Source: Butyricimonas sp. Marseille-P3923
GTDB lineage: Bacteria; Bacteroidota; Bacteroidia; Bacteroidales; Marinifilaceae
Reading direction: 5' to 3'
DNA length: 64,000 nucleotides
Assembly: GCF_900184685.1 (NCBI RefSeq)
Contig: NZ_FXXL01000005.1
Location: 521,083 to 585,082 of the forward strand
Below the pieces are notes generated by a model. It saw only the letters and a list, made by a program, of their open reading frames with translations, was not told where the DNA came from and did no database searches. The position numbers and the translations under genes are program-made. This document shows, in pieces, positions 25,375-34,799 of this stretch; the stretch's first letter is position 1, and every line of letters begins with the position of its first letter.

Positions 25375-26436
25375 TTATTTTACTTTTATCAAATCCGAAA
25401 CAACCATCGGTTGTGTTTTCATCCACATCGTTCCCCAAGTCAACCCTAATCCAAAAGATGACATCAACAAACTCTTCTCTGCAGTCATCAATTGCTCCCG
25501 CAAACGTGTTACCATCAAAGAAGGAATAGAAGCTCCACCCAAGTTTCCAAATTCTTCCAAATTATATGGTACTTTTTCCAAGGGCAATTTCAATTTCTTC
25601 ACGATTCTGTCTACGATCATCTTGTTCGCCTGATGAATCAAAAAATAATCCACATCATTATCCCTGTTTATCTTGTAATCCGCCATAAAAGCCTCTATCG
25701 ACTTGGGAGGTTTGGAAATTGCAAACGAGAACACGTTCATACCGTTTATCAACGTGTGTATGGGAGCTCGAACAATCCCGTTCCCAAAATCCTCGTACTC
25801 GAAAGACTCCCTCGTGATCGGCTGACGGAATCCCCCGTGTGGGGTCATCAGAGCCTCGTACCCTTTCCCATACGTGTGAAAGTCGACCACGATATCATTC
25901 GCTGTCGGATCATATTCCAAAGCCATCGCCGTTCCACAATCCCCGAATAACGGAACTCTACTCTTATCCTTCATGGAGCCCATCCGCAAAGCCGTATCCC
26001 CGACAAGTAACAACGCCCGCTTCACGTTACCGGAAGACAACAAATTTCCACCTGTTGTGATTGCATACATGCAACCACAACATCCCATCGGGATATCCAT
26101 CGAAAAACAATTCTCCGAAAATCCCAACCGATCTTGCAACAAGCATGAAGTTGGAGGAGTTTTATAATCACCCGTTACTGATTCGAATATCAAAACATCA
26201 ACGCTCTCCCGCTCCCATTTAAGGTCTGCCAATAGTTGTTCCGCCGCGGCAAAACACAAATCAGACGCACAAACATCATCGGGGGCAATATGCCTCTGTT
26301 TGATACCGACAGTATTATTAAACACCTCAGCATCTTCCGGGGTAAAAAACTCGAAATCCGTCGTGTGAACCACGTTCCGGGGAACAGCAGCAGCCACTCC
26401 CGCCACCTTCACGTTTTTAATTTCCCACCTTGCCAT
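25375..26436 (-). CDS. 3-oxoacyl-ACP synthase III (KAS III / FabH-like)
   Basis: 353 residues with the Cys-His-Asn triad Cys119 (PMGCCGCMY), His268 (FLIHQANKM) and Asn298 (FGNLGGAS). KAS III enzymes condense a short acyl-CoA starter with malonyl-ACP. This copy differs from housekeeping FabH around the Cys and has a close functional cousin at 31035-32072. It sits between an ACP gene and an acyltransferase gene. Confidence 0.92.
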   Translation of the reverse strand: MARWEIKNVKVAGVAAAVPRNVVHTTDFEFFTPEDAEVFNNTVGIKQRHIAPDDVCASDLCFAAAEQLLADLKWERESVDVLIFESVTGDYKTPPTSCLLQDRLGFSENCFSMDIPMGCCGCMYAITTGGNLLSSGNVKRALLLVGDTALRMGSMKDKSRVPLFGDCGTAMALEYDPTANDIVVDFHTYGKGYEALMTPHGGFRQPITRESFEYEDFGNGIVRAPIHTLINGMNVFSFAISKPPKSIEAFMADYKINRDNDVDYFLIHQANKMIVDRIVKKLKLPLEKVPYNLEEFGNLGGASIPSLMVTRLREQLMTAEKSLLMSSFGLGLTWGTMWMKTQPMVVSDLIKVK

Positions 26437-26450
26437 AAGTTCTAACGTGT

Positions 26451-26684
26451 TTAAATTTCAACCCCGTATTTGCACAATATCTCTTTACCCGCCTTGTAAG
26501 ACGTGAATCCCATGATATCTTCCAGCTCGAACATGACATCAAACGATTCTTCCAATAAAGCGACTATATTTAACTGATGAACCGAATCCCATTCTTTCAC
26601 ATTGTCTTTTGAAAAATCATCATTTAAAACACTTTCTGTCACGCCAAATACTTCCACAAACACCTTGTTATATTTTTGCTCCAT
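26451..26684 (-). CDS. Acyl carrier protein (first of three)
   Basis: 77 residues, acidic and helical. The phosphopantetheine-bearing Ser34 is in EWDSVHQLNIV, matching the DSL motif of ACPs with Val for Leu. It carries acyl intermediates for the neighbouring ligase and KAS III. Confidence 0.88.
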   Translation of the reverse strand: MEQKYNKVFVEVFGVTESVLNDDFSKDNVKEWDSVHQLNIVALLEESFDVMFELEDIMGFTSYKAGKEILCKYGVEI

Positions 26685-26692
26685 TTTTTTAC

Positions 26693-28093
26693 TTATTGGT
26701 TATTCAATTGACTATATAAAACTTTCCCCACTCTATTTCGGGGTATCTCAGATATAATTCGCACTTCAAAAGCTGATGCCACAATACCAGTTTTTTCAAC
26801 CAACTCCCCTTTCACCAACCCAGCTAACTGCGCATTTGTGATATAAACTATCATCTTTGCATCCGTTCCCACGCATGCACATTCAACCGGGAATGCAGCT
26901 CTTACGATTTGCTCACATTCATCAAGCCCAACCCGCATCCCATAAAGTTTTAAGAATCGTCCCGTACGCCCCACGATATAATAAAACCCATCATCATCCC
27001 GATAAGCCAAATCTCCCGTCTTCAAACATCCCTTTCGTTCATCTCTCAACGCCAAATCCTCCTTACACAAAGCATACCCCAAAGTTACATTCCTCCCCCG
27101 ATAACACAACTCCCCTTCTTTGTGACTTTCCTTAACTAATTGTCCTTCCGAATCTATCAAAAATAGCTCCCCGTTAGGTACCGCTTTCCCGATACTCCCA
27201 CATTTCGACAAGGCATATTCCGGCGGCAAATAAGCCATCCTAGCCGTCCCTTCCGTCTGCCCATAGGTGGCGATCCAACGTTTTCCGGTCTTTTGGACAT
27301 ACTCCACGAACTGAAGATTCAATTCCTTCGACAACTTACCTCCCCCTTGCGTCAACAACTCCAAATCAGGTAAATCCATTTTGAAAAAACGCATCAAACG
27401 TAAAATCTCGTAACTATATGGTACCCCTGTGAAACTCGTCGCTTTCCGCTCTTTCAAAAAAGTCCAAAACTCTCTTTGTGTCATGCTCAAATCCGTGATC
27501 AAAATTGTAGCTCCCACGTACAAATGACTAAAAACGACTGATAACCCCATCGTATAATACAAGGGCAACACAAGCAAAGGACGATCACTTTTCTTCAACT
27601 GGAAAAAAGTAGATATATTCAATGCAGACGCTTCCACATTTTCATAACTATGTCGCACCAACTTGGGACTGCCAGTGGAACCTGATGTGGGTAGCAAATG
27701 TGACAACTGTTCGTAAACAGGACTGCCGGTTTCTCCCGTCTTTAACAAAAAATACCCCCAACGCTCAAGTTTACACTCCAAATCAAATCGACCGCAATCT
27801 TTATTCGAAACACAAATATACTCCGGTTTGTATAAAACACGCAACTGCTCCAATAGTTCTCTGTCAATCTTGGGATTTAAAAACAAGGGTACAATTTCTG
27901 CCGCTATGCATCCCATGCCCCAAGCAACTCCCCCTATCTCATTGCCAACTAGCACGAACACCAGAGAACGGGCAGGTAACACACTTCCCAACTCGTGTGT
28001 AAAAGCCACCAGATTCCCGTACGTCAACTTTTCCCCGGCAGAATCTACTACCGCCAAAGAATTCGTATCCTGCCTGTCTATATTTAAAATCAT
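26693..28093 (-). CDS. AMP-forming acyl-CoA/acyl-ACP synthetase
   Basis: 466 residues of the ANL adenylating superfamily. The phosphate-binding motif TSGSTGSPK follows about residue 135; ATYGQTEGTARM, the GDLAYRDDDGFYY hinge and a C-terminal basic region with GKVLYSQL complete the set. It would activate a carboxylic acid and load it on CoA or on the ACP encoded just downstream. It is somewhat short for the family (usually 500 or more). Confidence 0.88.
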   Translation of the reverse strand: MILNIDRQDTNSLAVVDSAGEKLTYGNLVAFTHELGSVLPARSLVFVLVGNEIGGVAWGMGCIAAEIVPLFLNPKIDRELLEQLRVLYKPEYICVSNKDCGRFDLECKLERWGYFLLKTGETGSPVYEQLSHLLPTSGSTGSPKLVRHSYENVEASALNISTFFQLKKSDRPLLVLPLYYTMGLSVVFSHLYVGATILITDLSMTQREFWTFLKERKATSFTGVPYSYEILRLMRFFKMDLPDLELLTQGGGKLSKELNLQFVEYVQKTGKRWIATYGQTEGTARMAYLPPEYALSKCGSIGKAVPNGELFLIDSEGQLVKESHKEGELCYRGRNVTLGYALCKEDLALRDERKGCLKTGDLAYRDDDGFYYIVGRTGRFLKLYGMRVGLDECEQIVRAAFPVECACVGTDAKMIVYITNAQLAGLVKGELVEKTGIVASAFEVRIISEIPRNRVGKVLYSQLNNQ

Positions 28094-28099
28094 AATATT

Positions 28100-28858
28100 T
28101 TATATTGAGGCACAACCGTCAACACCAAGCACTTGACCGGATACATAAGAAGCTCTATCCGAAGCCAAAAAAGCACAAGCGTTAGCCACATCATCCGGTT
28201 CTCCTAAACGCCCAAGTGCAATTCTCTTGATCCGCTCGTCAATTTTCTCTCCCGAGGATTCGTACAACTCCGCGAATCGCTCTGTTTTTACAATTCCCGG
28301 GGCAACTGCATTCACCCTTATTCCCGCAGGAGCCAACTCTTTAGCTGCTGATTTTGTCAGGGCTATAATAGCCCCTTTCGTGGCAGAATAGGCAACCTGT
28401 CCCGGAGAACCCAGCACAGCCGTAACGGACGCCATATTTATGATGGAACCGTTTTTATTACGTGCCATCAGACGAGATACCAATTGTATCATCTCGATCA
28501 CGGCAATCACGTTAATCCTGAACATGAGTTCCGTTTCCGGTCTGGATATCATGCCTAATTTTTTATTAAACACGACTCCGGCATTATTCACCAATACGTC
28601 AATTCTCCCCGCCTCTTTATTTATCGACATGAAACTATTCTTAACCCCAGCAGCATCCGTGACATCAAAATACACGGGAGTTACTTTCGTTCCATGTTTC
28701 GCGGCGCAATCATTTGACCATTCGTCCATACTACCTGTTTGTACATCGCAAGCATACACGATAGCCCCGTCTGCGGCAAACTGTTCAGCGATAGCCTTAC
28801 CTATTCCTTGTGCAGCACCGGTAATAATACAAACTTTATTTTGTAATAATTTCTCCAT
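28100..28858 (-). CDS. SDR oxidoreductase (FabG-like), copy 1
   Basis: 252 residues from the chosen start (MEKLLQNKVCIITG), which lies just after the stop of the upstream SDR. Classical short-chain dehydrogenase: TGAAQGIG cofactor motif, NNAG, catalytic Ser, and YSATK, ending with VSGQVLGVDGCAS. FabG-type enzymes reduce 3-oxoacyl-ACP with NADPH. Three SDRs in this cluster probably serve different reductions or a dehydration-like step. Confidence 0.9.
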   Translation of the reverse strand: MEKLLQNKVCIITGAAQGIGKAIAEQFAADGAIVYACDVQTGSMDEWSNDCAAKHGTKVTPVYFDVTDAAGVKNSFMSINKEAGRIDVLVNNAGVVFNKKLGMISRPETELMFRINVIAVIEMIQLVSRLMARNKNGSIINMASVTAVLGSPGQVAYSATKGAIIALTKSAAKELAPAGIRVNAVAPGIVKTERFAELYESSGEKIDERIKRIALGRLGEPDDVANACAFLASDRASYVSGQVLGVDGCASI

Positions 28859-28863
28859 AAACA

Positions 28864-29622
28864 CTAGCTTAAAGTCATTCCCCCGTCTATCTTTAAAGCC
28901 GTTCCGGTTATCCACGAGGCAGCATCAGACAATAAATATACAATAGCATGGGCTATATCCTGCGGCGTTCCATACCTTCTTAACGGGTAATTCAACAATT
29001 CTTTTTGACGTTGTTCTTCTGTGAATTGACCATTGTTAATCAAATTAGTCTCCACCATACCGGGATTTACACTGTTACATCTTATCCCTTTAGGACCGAG
29101 CTCCAACGCCACGGTTCTCATAAAAGCGTCAATTCCACACTTGGTGGTTGCATAAATCCCATTCCCGATAGAAACACGATACACCCCACCGGCAGAAGCC
29201 GTGAATACAAAAGAAGTTCCTTTTCTTACTTTTTTCTTTTTCACGAGATATTTTGTCAATAACATCGGCGCTATCAGATTTATACGTTGAATCCTTTCGA
29301 TCTCTTCGACCGTGATGAATTGAGTCAAGGTAAGTTTCATAACTCCTGCATTACAAACACACCCGTCCAAATTCGGCACGAAATCTACCAAATCTTCAAT
29401 TTCCCGTTCCTCTATGAGATTAGCTTTATAGCAAGAATGTTTCTGCCCGTTATCAGTATCAAGAGAGGCTAAAGTTTCCTTTAAGCCCTCTTCATTGATA
29501 TCTGTCAAGACCAAGCCGGCCCCCATTCGGGAGCACTCTATCGCAGTCGTGCGCCCGATTCCCCCGGCAGCTCCTGTTACCAAAATAATCTTCCCTTTAA
29601 GACTATATGGATTATAACTCAT
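28864..29622 (-). CDS. SDR oxidoreductase, copy 2
   Basis: 252 residues with TGAAGGIG, a CNAG variant of the NNAG motif and YATTK as the catalytic Tyr-Lys, ending TGTALKIDGGM. It is closer in style to the third SDR (32084) than to copy 1, both having CNAG/CAGM-like central motifs, so these two may be paralogues. Confidence 0.88.
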   Translation of the reverse strand: MSYNPYSLKGKIILVTGAAGGIGRTTAIECSRMGAGLVLTDINEEGLKETLASLDTDNGQKHSCYKANLIEEREIEDLVDFVPNLDGCVCNAGVMKLTLTQFITVEEIERIQRINLIAPMLLTKYLVKKKKVRKGTSFVFTASAGGVYRVSIGNGIYATTKCGIDAFMRTVALELGPKGIRCNSVNPGMVETNLINNGQFTEEQRQKELLNYPLRRYGTPQDIAHAIVYLLSDAASWITGTALKIDGGMTLS

Positions 29623-29627
29623 GAATG

Positions 29628-29852
29628 CTATTTTTTTGCTAATACTTTATTATATAAATCTTCTATCGTGAGCGCTTCTCGAATATCCTCACCGTTAAGC
29701 ACGACATCATATTCCTCGTCAATCATAGAAATTAACGCCAAAGCGATCAAAGAAGACCATTCATCCAATTCCCGAAATTTAGTGTTAGGTCTGAATACAT
29801 CAGGAGCCGTTTCTTCAAACAACTCTATAAATTTTTCAATAAAATTCTTCAT
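29628..29852 (-). CDS. Acyl carrier protein (second of three)
   Basis: 74 residues. The carrier serine is in LDEWSSLIALAL (Ser34 precedes Leu). The sequence is strikingly similar to the next ACP (DEEYDV and DEEFDK after the same ISMI), so the two look like a tandem duplication. Confidence 0.85.
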   Translation of the reverse strand: MKNFIEKFIELFEETAPDVFRPNTKFRELDEWSSLIALALISMIDEEYDVVLNGEDIREALTIEDLYNKVLAKK

Positions 29853-29862
29853 CTCTCTCTTT

Positions 29863-30099
29863 TTATCGGGTTTGTATTAAATCGTACAATTCTCTAATCG
29901 TTGATACGGAACGTAAGTCTGCACCTGTAAGAAACTTATCAAATTCTTCATCAATCATGGATATGATCGAAAGTGCTACCAAAGACCCCCATTCGTCTAA
30001 TTCTTTATAAACTGTCTCCTCAGTAAAGTTATCAGCGGGAGTTTCATCAAACTCAGAAGCAAATTTTTCAACAAATTCATTTAAAGAAATCATATTCAT
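29863..30099 (-). CDS. Acyl carrier protein (third of three)
   Basis: 78 residues, carrier Ser39 in LDEWGSLVALSI. Its ATG overlaps the FabD stop codon (ATGA), so ACP synthesis is coupled to the malonyltransferase that loads it. Tandem paralogue of the ACP at 29628-29852. Confidence 0.85.
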   Translation of the reverse strand: MNMISLNEFVEKFASEFDETPADNFTEETVYKELDEWGSLVALSIISMIDEEFDKFLTGADLRSVSTIRELYDLIQTR

Positions 30100-31025
30100 A
30101 TATTATTTAAAGGTTTATATTGTTTATAAGTAGGTATAGACCAGATCATGTCCACTTTTTTATTAGGGTACATGCGAGCGACTATTTTTTGTAATGTATC
30201 ATCCGGTCCGACCTCATAAAAATCCGTTACGCCAGCATCTACCATATTATGAACCATTTGAGTCCATTGCACCGGGTGAGTTATATGCTCTATAAGATTA
30301 CTCTTTATTTCTTCCGGATCTGAATGCATTTTCCCATCAACACATTGACAAACAGGAACTATAGGCGTATTAAAAATAGTTTTATCGATTTGCTTTTTCA
30401 ACTCAAAACGGGCTTCTTCCATGTATGGAGTATGAAAACTACCTCCAATCATTAAAGGTACGGCTTTTTTTGCCCCCTCTTTCACGAAAGCTTTACAAGC
30501 CAACCTAACGCCCTTTTTAGAACCTGAAATTACAACTTGACCAGGGCCATTATAGTTTGCGAAATAAATTGGTTCACCTGTTTCATTCCAAATCTCTTTA
30601 ATTCTTCTAGCGACATATTCATCAGTAAGCCCTATTACCGCACCCATCGCAGTATTTGTATTTTCACATGTTTTTTGAGCTATCAATGCCCTATGTAATA
30701 CCAAATTCAATCCATCTTCAAAACTAATTGTACCATTTACGACTAAAGCAGCAAATTCACCAAGAGAATGTCCGGCAACAACATCCGGCATTACATCATC
30801 TTGAACTAAAGCTAAAGCTACTTCATACAAAAAAATTGCAGGTTGTGTATTTTGAGTTTCCATCAATTGCTGCTCTGTCCCATAAAACATAGTATCGGTT
30901 ATTTTTCTTCCTAAAAACTCATTACCATGTTCAAAAATCTCTTTGGCTTTAGGGAAATTATCATATAACTCTTTTCCCATCCCTTCTCTTTGGCAACCTT
31001 GACCTGGAAAAATAAAGGCATTCAT
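30096..31025 (-). CDS. ACP S-malonyltransferase (FabD-like)
   Basis: 309 residues with the lipase-like GHSLGE motif (nucleophile Ser87) and His198 in GGSFHTPYM. It moves malonyl from CoA to ACP, supplying extender units. Its presence beside private ACP genes suggests that the cluster runs apart from the housekeeping fatty acid synthase. Confidence 0.93.
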   Translation of the reverse strand: MNAFIFPGQGCQREGMGKELYDNFPKAKEIFEHGNEFLGRKITDTMFYGTEQQLMETQNTQPAIFLYEVALALVQDDVMPDVVAGHSLGEFAALVVNGTISFEDGLNLVLHRALIAQKTCENTNTAMGAVIGLTDEYVARRIKEIWNETGEPIYFANYNGPGQVVISGSKKGVRLACKAFVKEGAKKAVPLMIGGSFHTPYMEEARFELKKQIDKTIFNTPIVPVCQCVDGKMHSDPEEIKSNLIEHITHPVQWTQMVHNMVDAGVTDFYEVGPDDTLQKIVARMYPNKKVDMIWSIPTYKQYKPLNNI

Positions 31026-31034
31026 AAATTACAA

Positions 31035-32072
31035 CTATTTTAAATCTTGGTTAATTGGCCTATAGATATTAGTTTCTGAAAGATCGCATGCAATACTTCC
31101 CCATGACAACCCGACCCCATAAGCCGCTAGTACTATTTTTTTCCACGTTGTTGTGTCGATTCCAAGCCCCTTGTGAGCATAATCTGTTATAACCAAAGGT
31201 ACCGTCGTAGGTCCAGTATTTCCATAGTTTTTAATATTGAAAGGTGCCTTATTTTCACTAATCTTAAGTTTCTTCTTCATGAAATCCAAAGTGAATTTTG
31301 TTGCCTGATGTAAAGCATAAAGATCGACCTCATCTTTATCCCACTTCATAAATTCCAAGATTGTTTTAATGCTCTTCGTTCCACATGATACAATAAAAGC
31401 GAAAACATCATCTCCTTTATTTGCATTTTTGCTAAAATCCTGTTTTTGAGCGTTACTAGGCCAATGACGAAATCCTCCATTCACATTAATCACCGTGTCT
31501 GCCCCGGAACCATCCGAGCATAAATGAAAGCCCATGAAAGAATCACCAACAGAAACCAAAGTTGCAGACCCACAATCACCAAAGACCATTCTAGCACCAA
31601 GATTATTGGGATTCAATATTTTAGTATTTGTATCACCAGCCATCAACAATACATGCTTGCAAGCTCCGGAATGAATCATTGAAGCAGCTTGAAATAAACC
31701 ATACATGTAACCGGAACAACCATAAGAAATATCAAAACAAATAGTTTCTTTCGACAATCCCAAACGATGTTGTAAAACCACAGATGTAGCTGGATATAAA
31801 TAATCAAATGTTTGAGAAACAAACACGACCCCATCTATTTCATTCCTATCAATACCTTCATTCTTAATTAAAAGTTCCGCAGCCTCGAAACACATATCAG
31901 ATGTCGTCTGAGAATGATCCGCAACGTGGACTCTTTCCACACCCGTTGTCTTTTTCACATTGTCGATCTCTTTTACCCCGTGTTTCTCCTTCAAACTATC
32001 CATTTCAAAACACCCTTGAGGAAGACAAGTAGCTATTGCCCTAACCCTTACATCATTTATTAAGCACTTCAT
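31035..32072 (-). CDS. 3-oxoacyl-ACP synthase III (KAS III), second copy
   Basis: 345 residues with the triad Cys119 (SYGCSGYMY), His255 (ALHQATKF) and Asn285 (YGNTGPTT). Alignable with the KAS III at 25375-26436 over its length but clearly diverged, with different residues around the active-site Cys, so the two probably take different starters or act in successive rounds. Confidence 0.92.
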   Translation of the reverse strand: MKCLINDVRVRAIATCLPQGCFEMDSLKEKHGVKEIDNVKKTTGVERVHVADHSQTTSDMCFEAAELLIKNEGIDRNEIDGVVFVSQTFDYLYPATSVVLQHRLGLSKETICFDISYGCSGYMYGLFQAASMIHSGACKHVLLMAGDTNTKILNPNNLGARMVFGDCGSATLVSVGDSFMGFHLCSDGSGADTVINVNGGFRHWPSNAQKQDFSKNANKGDDVFAFIVSCGTKSIKTILEFMKWDKDEVDLYALHQATKFTLDFMKKKLKISENKAPFNIKNYGNTGPTTVPLVITDYAHKGLGIDTTTWKKIVLAAYGVGLSWGSIACDLSETNIYRPINQDLK

Positions 32073-32083
32073 TCCTTTATAAT

Positions 32084-32818
32084 TTAACTGATTGATTGTC
32101 CTCCGTCAATAATTAACTCAATTCCCGTGATCCACTTACCCGCATCAGATAAAAGATAGACACACCCGTAAGCAACATCGTCCGTTCTCCCAAACCCTAG
32201 AGGTATTGATGATTCAACCTTGGACATCTCTTCTTCTGAAAAATTACTAACCGGTTTTGTCCTAATTATACCCGGTAGAATCGAATTTACCCTTATACCT
32301 TTATTCCCATACTCCAAAGCCATCACTCTAGCGAAAGAATTAATCGCTCCCTTCGTCGCAGAATAAAGGGAATTTCCCTTGTAAGGTTTTATGGAAGCTA
32401 GTGAAGAGATAAAAACTATTGAGGCTCCCTTATTTATCTTACCTTCATTAAACAAATGCTTTATCAGTGTTATATTTGAAAAAACATTAATCATGAATAT
32501 TTCCTCTGTTTTTGCAAAAGAATTATACTTTACCGGGAGCGTTTTCACCATCCCGGCGCATAACACAACGCCATCAAGCAAAGGAAGTTGTCTCACAAAA
32601 TCTATAATTAATTCTTCCTTGGATAAATCGCATATTAATTGCATATTCTCATTACCAACTAAAGAATCGCATACTTCACTCAATCTGTCATTATCACGTC
32701 CCGTGATAATCATCCTTCCTCCAGCTTCTGCACATTTTATCGCAATCCCTTTTCCTATACCAGAAGATGCTCCCGTAACAAGTATCGTTTTTCCTTCCAA
32801 TGGATAAACTAGATTCAT
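32084..32818 (-). CDS. SDR oxidoreductase, copy 3
   Basis: About 244 residues from the chosen start (MNLVYPLEGKTILVTG; Met at 32833 is an alternative). It has TGASSGIG, CAGM in place of NNAG, catalytic Ser and YSATK, and the C-terminal TGIELIIDGGQ. It sits between the KAS III and the hexapeptide acetyltransferase genes. Confidence 0.88.
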   Translation of the reverse strand: MNLVYPLEGKTILVTGASSGIGKGIAIKCAEAGGRMIITGRDNDRLSEVCDSLVGNENMQLICDLSKEELIIDFVRQLPLLDGVVLCAGMVKTLPVKYNSFAKTEEIFMINVFSNITLIKHLFNEGKINKGASIVFISSLASIKPYKGNSLYSATKGAINSFARVMALEYGNKGIRVNSILPGIIRTKPVSNFSEEEMSKVESSIPLGFGRTDDVAYGCVYLLSDAGKWITGIELIIDGGQSIS

Positions 32819-32838
32819 TATCTTTATTTTCACAATAA

Positions 32839-33471
32839 TTAAACATCTATTTTTTTCGCAGGGTTCCCATGCACAGTTGTTCCTGTTTTCACACGGCGTA
32901 TAACAAAACTACAAGCCCCGACTTGAGCGTTATCTTCTACAATTACTCTATGATTTAAAACAACAGAGGTATGTATTATCGTTTCATTCCCTATTCTTAT
33001 CCCTCCGATACAAACGACACGCGTATCTATCCTGTTCCAATCACCAATAACGACATCATGTCCTACTATCGTATAATTCTGTATCAAATTATAATCGCCA
33101 ATAATCGAGTCTGCACCAAAAGCAACATATGGACCAATTACATTACCTATTCCTAATTTTACGTTTGTTCCGACTCGCACTGTTGAATGAATAATATTAA
33201 TAAATATTCCCCTCTTACGTAGTATTTTTTCACAACACATCTTCTTTGCATTTCCTCCCATTGAGCACGTAAAAACATCGTCAATTTGAGGCATATACTC
33301 ATCAACGGAACCTAACACGGGCGGATAACCTTCATAAACATCCAATGCATTTAGATTATCATCTATAAAACCTTTTATAACAAACTCGTCCCCATATCCT
33401 GTACTTTCTCTCACCCAGTCATAAAATGTCCGCCCCATTCCTCCTGCACCAATGATTATTAAATCTTTCAT
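32839..33471 (-). CDS. NeuD/PglD-type sugar O- or N-acyltransferase
   Basis: 210 residues. An N-terminal Rossmann-like domain (LIIIGAGGMG) binds the nucleotide sugar; the C-terminal half is a left-handed beta-helix (IGNVIGPYVAFGADSIIG ... VVLNHRVIVEDNAQVGA) ending in VHGNPAKKI. His in NYTIVGHDVVIGDW is the probable base. It may acylate the amine installed by one of the two aminotransferases. Confidence 0.85.
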   Translation of the reverse strand: MKDLIIIGAGGMGRTFYDWVRESTGYGDEFVIKGFIDDNLNALDVYEGYPPVLGSVDEYMPQIDDVFTCSMGGNAKKMCCEKILRKRGIFINIIHSTVRVGTNVKLGIGNVIGPYVAFGADSIIGDYNLIQNYTIVGHDVVIGDWNRIDTRVVCIGGIRIGNETIIHTSVVLNHRVIVEDNAQVGACSFVIRRVKTGTTVHGNPAKKIDV

Positions 33472-33504
33472 GTTATCACAATATAATTATCCCAGATATC
33501 AAAT

Positions 33505-34671
33505 TCATTTATTAGGTTCTAATCTATAATTTGTCAAAACTTCATCAAAAATAGTTGTCAATTTTGTAGTTATTTGTATTGGAGAAAAATGATTACGAGT
33601 GTCTTCAGCTATCTTGCCCCGATCATATGAAGAATAATTATCATACATGTATTTTAAAGCATCAACTAAAGCATTAACGTCTTCTACAGGAACTAAAAGA
33701 CCATTAGAAGCATTTATAATTTCCTCAGGACCACCACACATAGTACCGATTACCGGTAAGCCTAATGCCATTGCCTCTATAAAAACAACTCCAAATGTTT
33801 CCATCCTCGAAGACAAGACAAATACATTACTATTTCCAAGTATATCAACTATTTCATTCTTAGTTTTACTTCCTAATAGATGAATATTATTTTCTAAACC
33901 CGCATTAATAATTTGCTTTTGTAGATTCTTTCTCTCAACACCATCACCTATAATATCTAACTTCCATTTGTCTAATGGGAAATCTACTTTTGTAAATGCT
34001 GAGATAAGTAAATCAAAACCTTTGAGCGTGCAAAGTCTTCCAATAGTAACAAAATTTATTTTTTTATTATCAACAACTGTAACATCTTGAAAAAACTCCG
34101 TCCCGAACATATTAGGTACCACAATGCTAGTTACATTAAAATGATTATATATCATTCGCTTTAACGATTCAGAAACAGTAATAACAGCATCAGCTTTTGA
34201 ATACACTTCTCTTCCTCTTATTTTAACATGTTTAGATATATTTGTTTTGCATACTTCACTCCAATGCTCAATTACAACTAACGGCAAACTATATTTATAT
34301 TTCAAATTGAGAACCCCATAAGAATTAAACAAATAATGAGAATATATAAGATCTGGTTTTCCATGTTTTTCTACAACTCTTTTAAATACATACTCAAACT
34401 GCAAGCTTTTCAACTTCCAAAAAGCTTTAATCCCTACTAAAAAATATACAATTTTACCCGGTATGATGTAATAGTTATAATAATCAACATCATTTATAAT
34501 ATGATGAGAAATTCCTAACTTTTTAAAAGATAAATGGGATTGACTGTCCACACTTATAACAACAACTTTATGGCCTGCCTTTTTTAAAATTTCAGCTTGA
34601 TCTTTTTCAAAACATCCTCTATGTGGATCTCGTTTTGAGGGTATCCCCCTTGATACTAATAATATGAACAT
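33505..34671 (-). CDS. Glycosyltransferase family 4 protein
   Basis: 388 residues with GT-B architecture. The N-terminal domain has RDPHRGCFEKDQAEILKKAG; the C-terminal GT1 domain shows VTIGRLCTLKGFDLLI and the EX7E motif region SSRMETFGVVFIEAMALG followed by GGPEEII. It adds one sugar of the repeat unit in the cytoplasm. From here to about 43.4 kb the DNA is much richer in A and T than the flanks. Confidence 0.9.
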   Translation of the reverse strand: MFILLVSRGIPSKRDPHRGCFEKDQAEILKKAGHKVVVISVDSQSHLSFKKLGISHHIINDVDYYNYYIIPGKIVYFLVGIKAFWKLKSLQFEYVFKRVVEKHGKPDLIYSHYLFNSYGVLNLKYKYSLPLVVIEHWSEVCKTNISKHVKIRGREVYSKADAVITVSESLKRMIYNHFNVTSIVVPNMFGTEFFQDVTVVDNKKINFVTIGRLCTLKGFDLLISAFTKVDFPLDKWKLDIIGDGVERKNLQKQIINAGLENNIHLLGSKTKNEIVDILGNSNVFVLSSRMETFGVVFIEAMALGLPVIGTMCGGPEEIINASNGLLVPVEDVNALVDALKYMYDNYSSYDRGKIAEDTRNHFSPIQITTKLTTIFDEVLTNYRLEPNK

Positions 34672-34799
34672 ATATATAAATAAATCTTTCCCATCTTAGG
34701 GAATAAGTTAGAAGATAAATGCTTTATTTCTATTGCTTTTTTATAGCGAAGAAGTTTATTTAAACCATAAAAGAAGTATTATAGCTTATCGCAATATTT

